A stretch of 15,413 nt of DNA from Thermoplasmata archaeon (GCA_021845155.1 JAKBSB010000008.1:1-15413); one strand, 5' to 3'. Positions 1 to 7,484 are shown, counted from the stretch's first letter. Numbers and translations: made by a program. Notes: a model not told the origin generated them from the sequence alone.

Positions 1-1
1 T

Positions 2-310
2 TCCGATCTGGGAATGATATCCCAGATTGATCCAAAATTCTTCATAAAGACTCTGCAGCACATAACACAGAAGAGAAGAAGCGAAAATGTTGTCTCGATT
101 TACCTTATGGATCAGGGCATTTTTGATGAGAGCGTTTATGAGAGCGCCAATTATGTGATGGACGGGGAGATAGAATTCAGGGTTGATTTCTCGAAGAATT
201 ACCTCAGGGTAAGGGGCATGGGAAATGTCAAGTCCAGGGACTGGATCGAGATAATGTTTCATGGGAACTCCTTTGATCTCGGTTCTTTTGATCTGAAGAG
301 GGTACATTGA
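2..310 (+). CDS. RAD55/KaiC-like RecA-superfamily ATPase, C-terminal fragment
   Basis: The reading frame is open to the left edge (codons before the first Met at 14 are also open), so this is the last ~103 residues of a longer protein. What is seen: a segment with DGEIEFRVDF followed by LRVRGMGNVKSRDWIEI, which resembles the C-terminal strands of archaeal KaiC/RAD55-type ATPases, where a 'DG(I/V)I' strand leads into a basic 'R-x-R-G-x' hairpin. The Walker A and B motifs would lie upstream and are not in the window, so ATPase function is inferred from family resemblance only. Such proteins are usually predicted signalling or regulatory ATPases. It ends with TGA 46 nt before the preferred start of the CDGSH gene, which has its own promoter. 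An unrelated hypothetical protein cannot be excluded. Confidence 0.55.
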   Translation, partial: SDLGMISQIDPKFFIKTLQHITQKRRSENVVSIYLMDQGIFDESVYESANYVMDGEIEFRVDFSKNYLRVRGMGNVKSRDWIEIMFHGNSFDLGSFDLKRVH

Positions 311-320
311 ATTCCTTAAG

Positions 321-334
321 TTTTAATATTTTAT
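321..334 (+). promoter_or_regulatory. TATA box of the CDGSH gene
   Basis: The AT-rich stretch TTTTAATATTTTA is centred about 28 nt before the ATG at 356. That is the right geometry for an archaeal leaderless transcript starting at 356, and too short for a transcript starting at the upstream ATG at 347. Confidence 0.5.
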
Positions 335-355
335 TGTTATTGTTGAATGATAAAA

Positions 356-565
356 ATGGCGAGAATTGTATTGCATGAAAGGAACAGGCCCTATGTTGTA
401 AAGGCAGGAGACCAGGAACTGCATATGTGTGCATGCGGACTGTCAGGAAACAAGCCATACTGTGACGGTACCCATAAAAGAACACTTGATGAGGAAGAGA
501 ACACAACCTACATGTACGATAAGGCTGGAAGGACAAAGCTGGAAACGTTCTATCCCAAACAGTAA
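356..565 (+). CDS. CDGSH-type iron-sulfur protein (mitoNEET-like)
   Basis: Small protein of 69 aa carrying the complete CDGSH signature CACGLSGNKPYCDGTH: C-x-C-x2-S-x3-P-x-C-D-G-T-H, i.e. three Cys and one His as [2Fe-2S] ligands (Thr in place of Ser in 'CDGSH'). The N-terminal strand 'PYVV..GDQELHMCACG' and the acidic 'DEEE' stretch after the motif match the single-domain prokaryotic CDGSH proteins, usually 60-80 aa. The role is electron or Fe-S handling in the cytosol; the exact partner is unknown. An ATG at 347 would add three residues (MIK), but the TATA spacing and the family-like beginning MARIVLHE favour 356. It appears to be a single-gene transcript, since the MFS gene downstream has its own TATA box. 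Confidence 0.9.
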   Translation: MARIVLHERNRPYVVKAGDQELHMCACGLSGNKPYCDGTHKRTLDEEENTTYMYDKAGRTKLETFYPKQ

Positions 566-600
566 TCCATCCAAATTTTTTTTATTTGATCTGATTGAAA

Positions 601-610
601 TTTTAATATA
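601..610 (+). promoter_or_regulatory. TATA box of the MFS gene
   Basis: TTTTAATATA centred ~28 nt before the ATG at 633, with no Shine-Dalgarno before that ATG. This suggests a leaderless mRNA. Confidence 0.5.
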
Positions 611-632
611 GCTTCTGCATTATCAGGACCAT

Positions 633-1817
633 ATGACAACCTCTGTCAGGTGGATGAGACTTCTCCCTTACTGGTTCCTTCTTTTCACCATAGGTTTTGG
701 ATGGTTCATACTTTCCCCGCTCTTAGGGAGCATAATAACAGCATTTCATTCTTCACTTGCGCCAGTGGTGCTACTGATCTCGCTTTATGGCTATACCATG
801 GTTGCACTGGGCCTTCTTGCAGGTTGGCTTTCAGCAAGGTTTACGGTAAGATCCGCACTTTTTGTGGCTGCAGCCCTTTCTGTTATCGGGCTTGTGGGAA
901 GGGCTCTCTCCCCTGATTATTCCATCCTCTTTATTACGCAGACCATAGCTGCAGTTGCCTATCCCATGGCAGTGGCACCTGTTGGCAGCATATCAGAATC
1001 AATATCAAGGGAAAGGGCACATACAATTACGGGCATCAGCATTGGAGTCCTGTTCCTGGGAATGGCAGTGGGATCGTTTTCCGGTGGTGCCCTGCTCAGC
1101 ACAATAAAACTGTCAGGTTCGTTCTGGCTCACGGCCATACTGGCAATAATTGCTCTGGTGGTAATAATACCTGGAACCAGGGGTTACCCTGTGGACTACA
1201 AAGGGAGAAGCCTCAGGGGCGTGTTCAAGGCAGGCGTTGTTAAAAACTGGTATGTCGGCCTGGTTATTGCATCAGTTTCAGTTATGTTTGGGGGAATAGC
1301 TGCAGAAGTACTCGCAACACACAGTGCATATGTTACAACTTCGGCCTACTATGGCGGGCTTCTGGGGGGTCTGACATTCCTTGGATCTGCGCTGGGCGCC
1401 ATAATACTTCCTCCCATGTTTGAGAGGTACAGATTCCTGAAGAAAGGGATAATAATCACCTCTTTCCTTGCATTTGTGTCTGTGTTTTCACTTTCCTATT
1501 TCCTCTCATTCCTGCCAATATTGTGGATACTCCTGATCTCTTTCTTCTTCTTCGGGTTCTTTGGAAACGCATATTGGTCAATGGCAATGACATCCACCAC
1601 TAACTATGTTGATGATCCTGCAAAGGCTGGATTTTCAACCTCAATGTTCAGTGTTGCCACCAATGTAGGCGTGGCCCTGATACCGGTATTTGTGGGCCCC
1701 CTTTTCATTACCATAGCGCCGTATGCAGTTGCACTGGTTGTTTCCCTGGAATTTGTGGGATTCCTTTTATCTCCTGCCCTTAAACTTAAACCTCCGGCTG
1801 AACCTGTTTCAGCCTGA
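633..1817 (+). CDS. Major facilitator superfamily transporter
   Basis: A 394-aa, very hydrophobic protein with about 12 predicted membrane segments, the usual length and topology for a two-bundle MFS carrier. After TM2 there is a degenerate MFS motif A (GLLAGWLSARFTVRSA), a Gly-rich loop with basic residues. A central cytosolic stretch rich in basic residues (around residues 190-205) separates the two six-helix halves, and the C-terminus is short and Pro-rich. The substrate cannot be read from the sequence; it could be an exporter or an organic-anion/cyanate-type permease. The start at 633 is supported by the TATA box at 601-610. Downstream lie a C/D sRNA and tRNA-Pro rather than a co-transcribed protein gene. 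Confidence 0.85.
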   Translation: MTTSVRWMRLLPYWFLLFTIGFGWFILSPLLGSIITAFHSSLAPVVLLISLYGYTMVALGLLAGWLSARFTVRSALFVAAALSVIGLVGRALSPDYSILFITQTIAAVAYPMAVAPVGSISESISRERAHTITGISIGVLFLGMAVGSFSGGALLSTIKLSGSFWLTAILAIIALVVIIPGTRGYPVDYKGRSLRGVFKAGVVKNWYVGLVIASVSVMFGGIAAEVLATHSAYVTTSAYYGGLLGGLTFLGSALGAIILPPMFERYRFLKKGIIITSFLAFVSVFSLSYFLSFLPILWILLISFFFFGFFGNAYWSMAMTSTTNYVDDPAKAGFSTSMFSVATNVGVALIPVFVGPLFITIAPYAVALVVSLEFVGFLLSPALKLKPPAEPVSA

Positions 1818-1853
1818 GGAATGTTTTTTTAGTGGTAAGACATTTTCTCATAA

Positions 1854-1911
1854 CCTCTGTGATGAAATCAGCCTAAACTGAACTGTGATGATAGACGGGC
1901 AGACTGAGAGG
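1854..1911 (+). ncRNA. Archaeal C/D-box sRNA (2'-O-methylation guide)
   Basis: All elements are seen directly in order. Box C GTGATGA is at 1859-1865, followed by a 12-nt guide (1866-1877), box D' CTGA (1878-1881), a 3-nt spacer, box C' GTGATGA (1885-1891), a second 12-nt guide (1892-1903) and box D CTGA (1904-1907). The ends pair as CCTC (1854-1857) with GAGG (1908-1911), the expected terminal stem. Two exact 12-nt guides with the 3-nt D'-C' gap are the standard archaeal architecture that binds L7Ae, Nop5 and fibrillarin. It sits 36 nt after the MFS stop and 61 nt before tRNA-Pro. A T-rich stretch at 1823-1831 may be its TATA element. Confidence 0.9.
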
Positions 1912-1939
1912 ATTGATTTTAGCGCTGCTATGGGTTAAC

Positions 1940-1949
1940 CTTTTTATTG
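1940..1949 (+). promoter_or_regulatory. Probable TATA box of tRNA-Pro
   Basis: CTTTTTATTG lies about 28 nt upstream of the mature tRNA 5' end, the expected archaeal promoter distance. Confidence 0.4.
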
Positions 1950-1972
1950 GACAAATGATATCAGATGGCTAT

Positions 1973-2045
1973 GGGGCTGTGGGGTAGCTTGGTATCCTAC
2001 GGGCTTTGGGAGCCTGAGACTCCGGTCCAAATCCGGGCAGCCCCA
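1973..2045 (+). tRNA. tRNA-Pro (anticodon UGG)
   Basis: A complete cloverleaf can be folded by hand. The acceptor GGGGCTG (1973-1979) pairs with CAGCCCC (2038-2044) and has discriminator A2045. The D-arm starts GGGT with GG in the loop. The anticodon stem CGGGC/GCCTG (2000-2004/2012-2016) closes a 7-nt loop TTTGGGA with anticodon TGG at 2007-2009. The T-arm TCCGG/CCGGG (2021-2025/2033-2037) closes the loop TCCAAAT. There is no intron, and the 3' CCA is not encoded (CCCCA is followed by TTTGA). T-runs at 2098-2106 and 2116-2122 may end the transcript. Confidence 0.97.
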
Positions 2046-2550
2046 TTTGATATAAGCCAGTATTTATGCAATGGTCCTAAATGCGTCATTAATCAACCTT
2101 TTTTTAATAATCATCTTTTTTTAACCTGGCTTTCTGGAATCTTTTTTAGAACTTTCCCACCGAAACTCAGGCAAACTTCTTCATTTATCTAGTTCAGGTT
2201 AATTCGGAGGGATTTGCGAAATATTCAGAGTTCATAAATGCCAAAGAATATTCCAAAATTTTTCAATGACATAAATCATTATTATGAGGATTGAAAGCTA
2301 ACATTTTACTTTGTGGAAGTCCCACAAAAGTTATAGCCAAGAACAGCCAGAACTCTGAGGAAAGATGTTTATTTGATCCACCGGACTCCTTTTATTCATA
2401 GATTTTCCTTCTTTACTTTTGAGGAATGATGCCTATACCGAGCCTTTGACTTATAGGGCAGTTTAGGAGACCTACTTGAGTTTGATGTCACCTCCATGGA
2501 TAATATCGACGATTACAGTATTTATATAATCTTCCAGGGAGTCCGTAAAC
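2046..2550. other. Intergenic stretch without recognisable gene
   Basis: About 500 nt with stops in all frames and no ORF that looks coding. It holds T-runs after the tRNA, an imperfect 9-bp hairpin at 2308-2331 (GTGG/CCAC core extended by T/A pairs), a 12-mer repeated at 8100-8111 (CCTTTGACTTAT at 2443-2454), and a TATA-like element at 2519-2530 before the Lrp-domain gene. It may be decayed mobile DNA; nothing more can be supported. Confidence 0.5.
2308..2331. repeat. Imperfect inverted repeat / hairpin
   Basis: ACTTTGTGG (2308-2316) and CCACAAAAGT (2322-2331) pair around the loop AAGTC with a single bulged A. There is no T-run after it, so a terminator role is doubtful. It may be a relic of a mobile element end. 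Confidence 0.35.
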
Positions 2551-2625
2551 ATGGTAATTATCGTATTATTTGGAAATAAATATCAAAACATATTAATACC
2601 CAAGAATAATCAAGGCAGCAGTGCG

Positions 2626-2940
2626 ATGACTGTCGGAACAGAATCTGGAAATATAAAACCTATAACGGCCATAGTCGATATTTTTGTAGACACTATGAAA
2701 GTAGAAGAGGTTACCCGTGAACTCTGTCTGATCGACGCTGTCCAAGAGGTTTATGAAGTGACTGGAGAATTTGACATAGCTACTGTTGTTAGCTCCAAAA
2801 GCATAGAAGAATTCCGGGACACCCTGAAAAACAAGATCATGAAAATTCCCGGTGTAAAAAGTGTAGTCAGCTCTATAGTTTTGAGCGCTGCCAAGGGCCC
2901 ACGAGCCAATCCTTCTTCCCTTGAAAACAGGGAACGATAG
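2626..2940 (+). CDS. Lrp/AsnC-type ligand-binding (RAM/ACT-like) domain protein without DNA-binding domain
   Basis: A 104-aa protein consisting of the dimeric-barrel domain of Lrp/AsnC regulators. ITAIVDIFVD is the first strand, then comes a helix (KVEEVTRELCLIDAVQEV), then the hallmark YEVTGEFDIATVV strand-turn-strand, and finally the helix 'SIEEFRDTLKNKI' and strand 'IPGVKSVVSSIVL'. The N-terminal helix-turn-helix of full-length Lrp proteins is absent. In the family, the stand-alone domain binds small effectors (often amino acids) and may partner with full-length regulators. Start: an in-frame ATG at 2551 would add 25 residues that do not look like the domain, so 2626 is chosen. However, a TATA box (2519-2530) has ideal spacing for a leaderless start at 2551, and a second AT box lies at 2589-2598, so the start is uncertain. 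It lies upstream of kdp in the same orientation, which makes it a candidate partner or regulator there (inference). Confidence 0.8.
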   Translation: MTVGTESGNIKPITAIVDIFVDTMKVEEVTRELCLIDAVQEVYEVTGEFDIATVVSSKSIEEFRDTLKNKIMKIPGVKSVVSSIVLSAAKGPRANPSSLENRER

Positions 2941-2994
2941 ATTACACTATTTTAAGATCATTTTCAATGTGAACTTGATTATGGAGGTAGTAAT

Positions 2995-3156
2995 ATGCGC
3001 CGTCGTTATAATAAAAATGCTGTACAATATATTAATATAACTATACGAAAAAGATTTTTTTATAGGCAAGACAATTTTAACTGCCGTAGGGATGTAAACT
3101 CAGAAATAAGCCCACTGCTGATCTACTTTGGGAAGAGGGAGGGTAGGCCATCATGA
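2995..3156 (+). CDS. Possible 53-aa basic leader protein overlapping kdpA
   Basis: The ATG at 2995 is preceded by a clear Shine-Dalgarno GGAGGT (2983-2988, 6-nt spacing). The frame stays open for 53 codons and stops with TGA in the ATGA that begins kdpA (ATG 3153), the classic geometry of translational coupling. The product begins MRRRYNKN, is rich in Arg/Lys/Tyr/Asn, has no membrane segment and is unlike the hydrophobic KdpF peptide. Against it: very AT-rich TATA-like stretches (3026-3040 and 3055-3064) lie inside, so the kdp promoter may sit within this ORF and the ORF may be fortuitous. No homology is recognised. Confidence 0.3.
   Translation: MRRRYNKNAVQYINITIRKRFFYRQDNFNCRRDVNSEISPLLIYFGKREGRPS
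3026..3064 (+). promoter_or_regulatory. Candidate kdp operon promoter (TATA-like elements)
   Basis: Two TATA-like tracts, AATATATTAATATAA (3026-3040) and TTTTTTATA (about 3055-3064), are the strongest promoter-like sequence upstream of kdpA. Transcription would start around 3065-3090, leaving a 60-90 nt leader that contains the Shine-Dalgarno GGAGG (3138-3142) 10 nt before the kdpA ATG. K+-responsive control is expected for kdp systems, but no operator can be identified. Confidence 0.4.
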
Positions 3157-4814
3157 TAGGGGCAGGTTATCTACTTATCACTGCACTAATTTGGGCAACG
3201 ATAATAGCCTTCTCTTGGGGCCTCGCAAAATATTTGAAAAAGGTCTATGAAAATGAGAAGACGTTTCTTGATAAGATATTGAATCCCCTGGAAAACTTTA
3301 TCTATCGTATACTTGGAATAGACAGGAGCAAATGCATGGGCTGGAAGGAGTACTTTCTCAGCCTTTTCGTATTCAGTGTTTTTTCTGCTGCAATATCGTT
3401 CGTTGTCCTTGCGTTTCAGGGAATGCTCCCCCTGAACCCAATGAAATTCCCTGGAATGAGCTGGTCACTGGCACTCAACACAGCAATGTCAATCTCGTCC
3501 AACACCAATCTCCAGCATTATAACGGAGGCTCCTCATTGTCATACCTTGGGCAGATGGTAGGAATCCAGTTCTTGCAATTCACCTCTGCATCTTCTGGCA
3601 TTGTGGTGGCTGTGGCCATATTTAGGGGCTTTGCAGGTAAAAGAGATAATAACAGAAATCTCGGGAATTTTTATACCGACATGGTGAGGACCATGACAAG
3701 GGTACTTCTTCCACTGACGCTTATTCTATCATTAATTCTTATAGGTCTTGGAGTACCGCAGTCCCTTTCTGGTTACAGTCTTGTAAGGACAATTTCAGGG
3801 AGTTTTGAACTCATAAAGGTAGGCCCGGTTTCTTCACTTGTATCCATAATGCAACTTGGAACAAACGGGGGCGGATATTATGGTGCAAACTCAGCCAATC
3901 CATTTCAAAACCCCAGTCCCATTACCAATTATATTGAGTTGGGAGCCATGATGCTGATTCCTACTTCAATGCCATTTCTTTTCGGACAAATGCTGCATAA
4001 GAAAGGCGAAGGCAGAACTATTCTCATTGCTTCTTATGGCCTATATGCCATTGACCTTGCAATTGCGCTGATTCCTCTTACTACACTAGGTCCAGGAATG
4101 GAGACAAGGTTTGGCGGTTTCTCCACAGTCTTATACACAGTAACAACCACTGCCTTTACAACCGGCTCTGTAAACACAGCCCTTGCTGCAATGCATCCAC
4201 TTGTGATACTAGCAGCCTTCTTGGGGATGATGATTCAGGCAACTCCCGGAGGGATAGGAGTTGGAGCCATGTACATGCTCATGTACGTGATAATAACTGT
4301 GTTCATTGTTGGCCTTATGGCAGGTAGAACCCCAGAATATCTTGGAGCAAAGATCACTGCAAATGATGTTAAACTAGCAATTATAGCATTTTTAGCACAT
4401 CCAATAATTATCCTTGTCCCAACAGCTATTGCCTATGCAACTGGTGCAGTCCACACTATAGGTCTCGGGAAAGGACCTGTTGGGTTCACACAGATACTCT
4501 ATGAATACACTTCTGCAGCGGCCAACAACGGCTCAGATTTCTTGGGGTCAACAGGAAACACTGTTTTTTTCAATGTTTCCACTGGAATAGTAATGTGGGC
4601 TGGACGGTTCATACCAATATTCATAATGCTTGCCATTGCAGGAAGAATGTCCGGCAAGAAGAGGAGCACAGAAGTAGCTTTGAGGACAGATAACCTGATT
4701 TTCCCCGCAATACTAATTGTCAGCATCCTCATACTTGCCGTCCTGACGTTTTTCCCATTCCTTGTTGTTGGGCCAATTCTTATGCATCTGGAAGGGATAA
4801 GAAATGCCCTTTAA
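3153..4814 (+). CDS. kdpA: K+-transporting ATPase, potassium-binding subunit KdpA
   Basis: The 553-aa membrane subunit, of normal KdpA length, forms the K+ channel-like part of the KdpFABC pump. All four selectivity-filter regions of this SKT-superfamily protein can be read: SNTNLQ (residues 116-121), GTNGGG (236-241, containing the Gly equivalent to E. coli G232), the TTAFTTGS segment (~332-339), and YTSAAANNGSD (452-462). Q121 corresponds to the conserved filter glutamine. About ten hydrophobic helices are visible. The start at 3153 is supported by GGAGG at 3138-3142 and by the N-terminus MIGAGYLLI..., a membrane helix as expected. The gene overlaps kdpB by 11 nt. No kdpF is recognised. Confidence 0.98.
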   Translation: MIGAGYLLITALIWATIIAFSWGLAKYLKKVYENEKTFLDKILNPLENFIYRILGIDRSKCMGWKEYFLSLFVFSVFSAAISFVVLAFQGMLPLNPMKFPGMSWSLALNTAMSISSNTNLQHYNGGSSLSYLGQMVGIQFLQFTSASSGIVVAVAIFRGFAGKRDNNRNLGNFYTDMVRTMTRVLLPLTLILSLILIGLGVPQSLSGYSLVRTISGSFELIKVGPVSSLVSIMQLGTNGGGYYGANSANPFQNPSPITNYIELGAMMLIPTSMPFLFGQMLHKKGEGRTILIASYGLYAIDLAIALIPLTTLGPGMETRFGGFSTVLYTVTTTAFTTGSVNTALAAMHPLVILAAFLGMMIQATPGGIGVGAMYMLMYVIITVFIVGLMAGRTPEYLGAKITANDVKLAIIAFLAHPIIILVPTAIAYATGAVHTIGLGKGPVGFTQILYEYTSAAANNGSDFLGSTGNTVFFNVSTGIVMWAGRFIPIFIMLAIAGRMSGKKRSTEVALRTDNLIFPAILIVSILILAVLTFFPFLVVGPILMHLEGIRNAL

Positions 4815-6966
4815 GCATAGCAGAAATGAAAACATGAGTTTCAGACATGAAACTCGTGAAGAGCGAATCAACTGGCCATTTGTGTTAAAGGATTCACTCG
4901 TAAGAATGAGTCCAGTGAGGCTCATAGATAACACCGTCATGTTCGTGGTTGAACTTTCCTTCCTGATAGTTTTACTCATGACCATAGCACCAGGGGCTTT
5001 CCCTGGCCTGGCACACCAATCCGACAGGATTTTCTATGCATATGTTACGGCCATACTCTTTGTAACTGTATGGTTCAGCACCATTTCTGATTCATTTGCG
5101 GAGGCCAGATCCAGGGCATCAGCAGCTAGCCTGAAGAAACTTGAAAAAGAAGGAAACGCCAAGAGGATACGGGTAAAGGAAAACGGTGAAAGAACAATTG
5201 AGTCTGTTGGGTCCTCTGATCTGAGAAAAGGAGATATTATCCTTATTGAGAAGGGGGACCTGGTTCCAATTGATGCTGAAGTCTCAGAGGGAATTGCAAT
5301 GCTGGATGAGTCCCTTCTTACTGGAGAATCTGCAGGTGTGAGGAAGTCCAAGGGAGACACTATTATTGGGGGATCCACGGTTGTCAGTGACTCCATCGTT
5401 GCTGTTGTTAATGTAAACCCTGACGAGACTTACATAAGCAAGCTTGTGAAGATGGTCGAATCCTCTGAAAGGCCAAAGACGCCAAATGAGGTTGCTCTAT
5501 CAATTTTGCTGATCGGGCTTACAGGTGTGTTTACAATAATCCTGGTGGCACTAATTGCACTCTCTCTTCTGCTTAACCTTGGAGCTGATCTGTCCGTACT
5601 CATCGCTCTTTACGTTTGCCTGCTGCCGACCACTATTGGAGCACTGCTGCCGGCTATAGGCATATCTGGAATAACCAGGATGTCCAGAAATAGCATAATC
5701 GCCAAATCGGGAAAAGCCATAGAGACAGCCGGAGATGCAGATGTAATACTCCTTGATAAGACGGGAACAATAACAGTGGGTAATCGGCGTGCTCATGAGT
5801 TTATTCCCTTAGGAAGTCACACTGAAAGGGAACTAGCCGAGGCTTCTTTCCTTTCATCGTGGAATGATGATACTCCAGAAGGGAGGAGCATAGTGGAACT
5901 TGCTTTCACGAAAAAGTTCGTCCCAAAGGAGTATGACGCCTTGAGGGAGGGTGTCCATGAGGAATTTAGTGCAGTAACAAGGAGAAGTGGAATAACTCTT
6001 GTTGACTCTGATGACTTCACATTGCCAAAGGGAGGAAAGGAGTTCTTCCAGAGGCACCGGTTCAGAAAGAAATTCGAGCTCCAGACTCGTCTGAATGAGG
6101 AGACGACCATACACAAGGGTGCCCCTGAGGCCATAAAGGAATCTGCTAGATCATGCCCTGACAATTATGACGAGACAGTGAAAAAAATCTCTTCTGAAGG
6201 GGGAACACCCATTGCAGTATCCGTGAACGGTGATATCATCGGGCTTATCTACTTCAAGGATGTGATCAAACCTGGAATCAGGGATAGAATTCTGGGACTA
6301 AGGAGGATGGGAATTAGACCGGTAATGATCACCGGAGATCATCCGCTTACAGCCAGAAACATAGCGGGTGAGGTTGGGATTGATGAATTTGTTGCCCAGG
6401 CCAAGCCTGAGACCAAGTACCAGAAAGTGAAGGATGAACAGGCTGAGAACAGGGTAGTTGCGATGATAGGAGATGGCACGAACGATGCCCCAGCTCTTGC
6501 TGCAGCGGATGTTGGTCTTGCAATGGCATCAGGAACTTATGCAGCCAAGGATGCGGCAAATATGGTAGATCTAGAATCAAACCCATCAAAGATCATTGAT
6601 GTGGTCATGCTGGGGAAGCAGCTTTTAATGACAAGGGGTGCCGTGACGACATTCAGCATCACCAACGATGTTGCTAAGTACTTTGCTATAGTGCCTGTAA
6701 TGTTTGCAAGTATCCCTGCACTTGATGCTTTGAACATCCTTAGACTAACACCTCATATTGCTGTGCTTTCAGCTCTGATTTTCAATGCCATAGTTATTCC
6801 GGCACTCATACCAATAGCTCTACGTGGAACAAAATTCAGGCCGCAGAGCACACTCAGAATATTTCTTAAGAACCTGTTCATTTACGGAGTTGGAGGAGTT
6901 TTGCTGCCGTTTGCAGCAATTAAGCTGATAGCAATGTTATTAGTAATTATTGGAGGCATAATATGA
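4804..6966 (+). CDS. kdpB: K+-transporting P-type ATPase KdpB
   Basis: The energising P-type ATPase of the Kdp complex, 720 aa. It has the actuator motif TGES (173-176), the phosphorylation motif DKTGT with catalytic D318, the nucleotide-binding KGAPEA (438-443), the hinge GDGTND (556-561), and NDVAKYFAI in TM5, where D622 and K625 correspond to the charged pair (E. coli D583/K586) that couples the KdpA channel to KdpB. The serine of TGES, whose phosphorylation inhibits E. coli KdpB, is conserved. The protein is about 30-40 residues longer than typical, mostly from a charged N-terminal extension. A second Met at residue 11 (4834, MSFRHETRE) is a plausible alternative start that would leave the kdpA overlap. 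The stop overlaps kdpC by ATGA. Confidence 0.98.
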   Translation: MPFKHSRNENMSFRHETREERINWPFVLKDSLVRMSPVRLIDNTVMFVVELSFLIVLLMTIAPGAFPGLAHQSDRIFYAYVTAILFVTVWFSTISDSFAEARSRASAASLKKLEKEGNAKRIRVKENGERTIESVGSSDLRKGDIILIEKGDLVPIDAEVSEGIAMLDESLLTGESAGVRKSKGDTIIGGSTVVSDSIVAVVNVNPDETYISKLVKMVESSERPKTPNEVALSILLIGLTGVFTIILVALIALSLLLNLGADLSVLIALYVCLLPTTIGALLPAIGISGITRMSRNSIIAKSGKAIETAGDADVILLDKTGTITVGNRRAHEFIPLGSHTERELAEASFLSSWNDDTPEGRSIVELAFTKKFVPKEYDALREGVHEEFSAVTRRSGITLVDSDDFTLPKGGKEFFQRHRFRKKFELQTRLNEETTIHKGAPEAIKESARSCPDNYDETVKKISSEGGTPIAVSVNGDIIGLIYFKDVIKPGIRDRILGLRRMGIRPVMITGDHPLTARNIAGEVGIDEFVAQAKPETKYQKVKDEQAENRVVAMIGDGTNDAPALAAADVGLAMASGTYAAKDAANMVDLESNPSKIIDVVMLGKQLLMTRGAVTTFSITNDVAKYFAIVPVMFASIPALDALNILRLTPHIAVLSALIFNAIVIPALIPIALRGTKFRPQSTLRIFLKNLFIYGVGGVLLPFAAIKLIAMLLVIIGGII

Positions 6967-7433
6967 AAAAAGGAAATCTGATCTCTAGCACGTTGAGACT
7001 GGCTTTGGTCCTTGCTGTGATCTGCGGGTTGGTATATCCCGTTGTAGTCACTGGTATTGGGCAGGCATTTTTCCCATACCAGGCAAACGGGGATTTGGCT
7101 CACTTGGGCAACGCCACGATTGGATCATACCTTATTGGACAATCTACAAACAATTCCCATTACCTGTTCAACGTGAGGAATGATTCGGCATCAGGGGTAG
7201 ACCCGGATATTACAGTGTCAAGTGCACTTGCACAGGCACGGGTAATCCACAACTCGACAAACATATCCATTGCGTACCTTGATAGTTTAATCCACAACAA
7301 TACCCGGTATTCAATGTTCTTTTTCGGAACAGCTTACGTGGATTCACTGAGCCTGAATATCCAAATCATAAACCATTTCCACAACAGTATTGCAGTCTAC
7401 GGGAAAATATATGATAGAGTGAATCACCATTAA
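6963..7433 (+). CDS. kdpC: K+-transporting ATPase subunit KdpC
   Basis: The 156-aa accessory subunit that stabilises the KdpAB complex and raises its ATP affinity. The N-terminal membrane helix (about residues 10-30, LALVLAVICGLVYPVVVTG) and the following GQAFFPYQANGDL match the family strongly, as do IGSYLIGQ and SASGVDPDI, the usual 'SGSxLDPxI' region. It is shorter than the common ~190 aa. The usual 'F.xRPSA' segment is replaced by LFNVRND, and the C-terminal part is Asn/His-rich and diverged, with several N-x-S/T sequons in the extracytoplasmic domain. It starts in an ATGA overlap with kdpB, so the three genes are translationally coupled. No kdpD or kdpE sensor/regulator genes follow. Confidence 0.95.
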   Translation: MKKGNLISSTLRLALVLAVICGLVYPVVVTGIGQAFFPYQANGDLAHLGNATIGSYLIGQSTNNSHYLFNVRNDSASGVDPDITVSSALAQARVIHNSTNISIAYLDSLIHNNTRYSMFFFGTAYVDSLSLNIQIINHFHNSIAVYGKIYDRVNHH

Positions 7434-7459
7434 CCAGAATACTGCAAAACCTTCAACAC

Positions 7460-7484
7460 AATTTTTGGAGCAGCACCAAAAATT
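7460..7484 (+). terminator. Hairpin after kdpC, candidate transcription terminator
   Basis: A perfect 9-bp inverted repeat, AATTTTTGG (7460-7468) and CCAAAAATT (7476-7484), with the 7-nt loop AGCAGCA. It starts 27 nt after the kdpC stop and is followed by T-rich DNA (ATTTAATTTTGGG, then further T-runs). Archaeal termination depends mainly on T-runs, so the hairpin may instead protect the mRNA end. Confidence 0.5.

Noticed and set aside
1965..2192. 75-codon plus-strand frame
   Set aside because: It runs straight through the tRNA-Pro gene.
2551..2625. 25-residue N-terminal extension of the Lrp-domain protein
   Set aside because: The added residues do not resemble the domain or a helix-turn-helix; kept only as an alternative start because a TATA box has suitable spacing.
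5034..5396. Long minus-strand open frame opposite kdpB
   Set aside because: It is a shadow of the kdpB reading frame, with low-complexity Ser/Leu-rich translation and no start signals.
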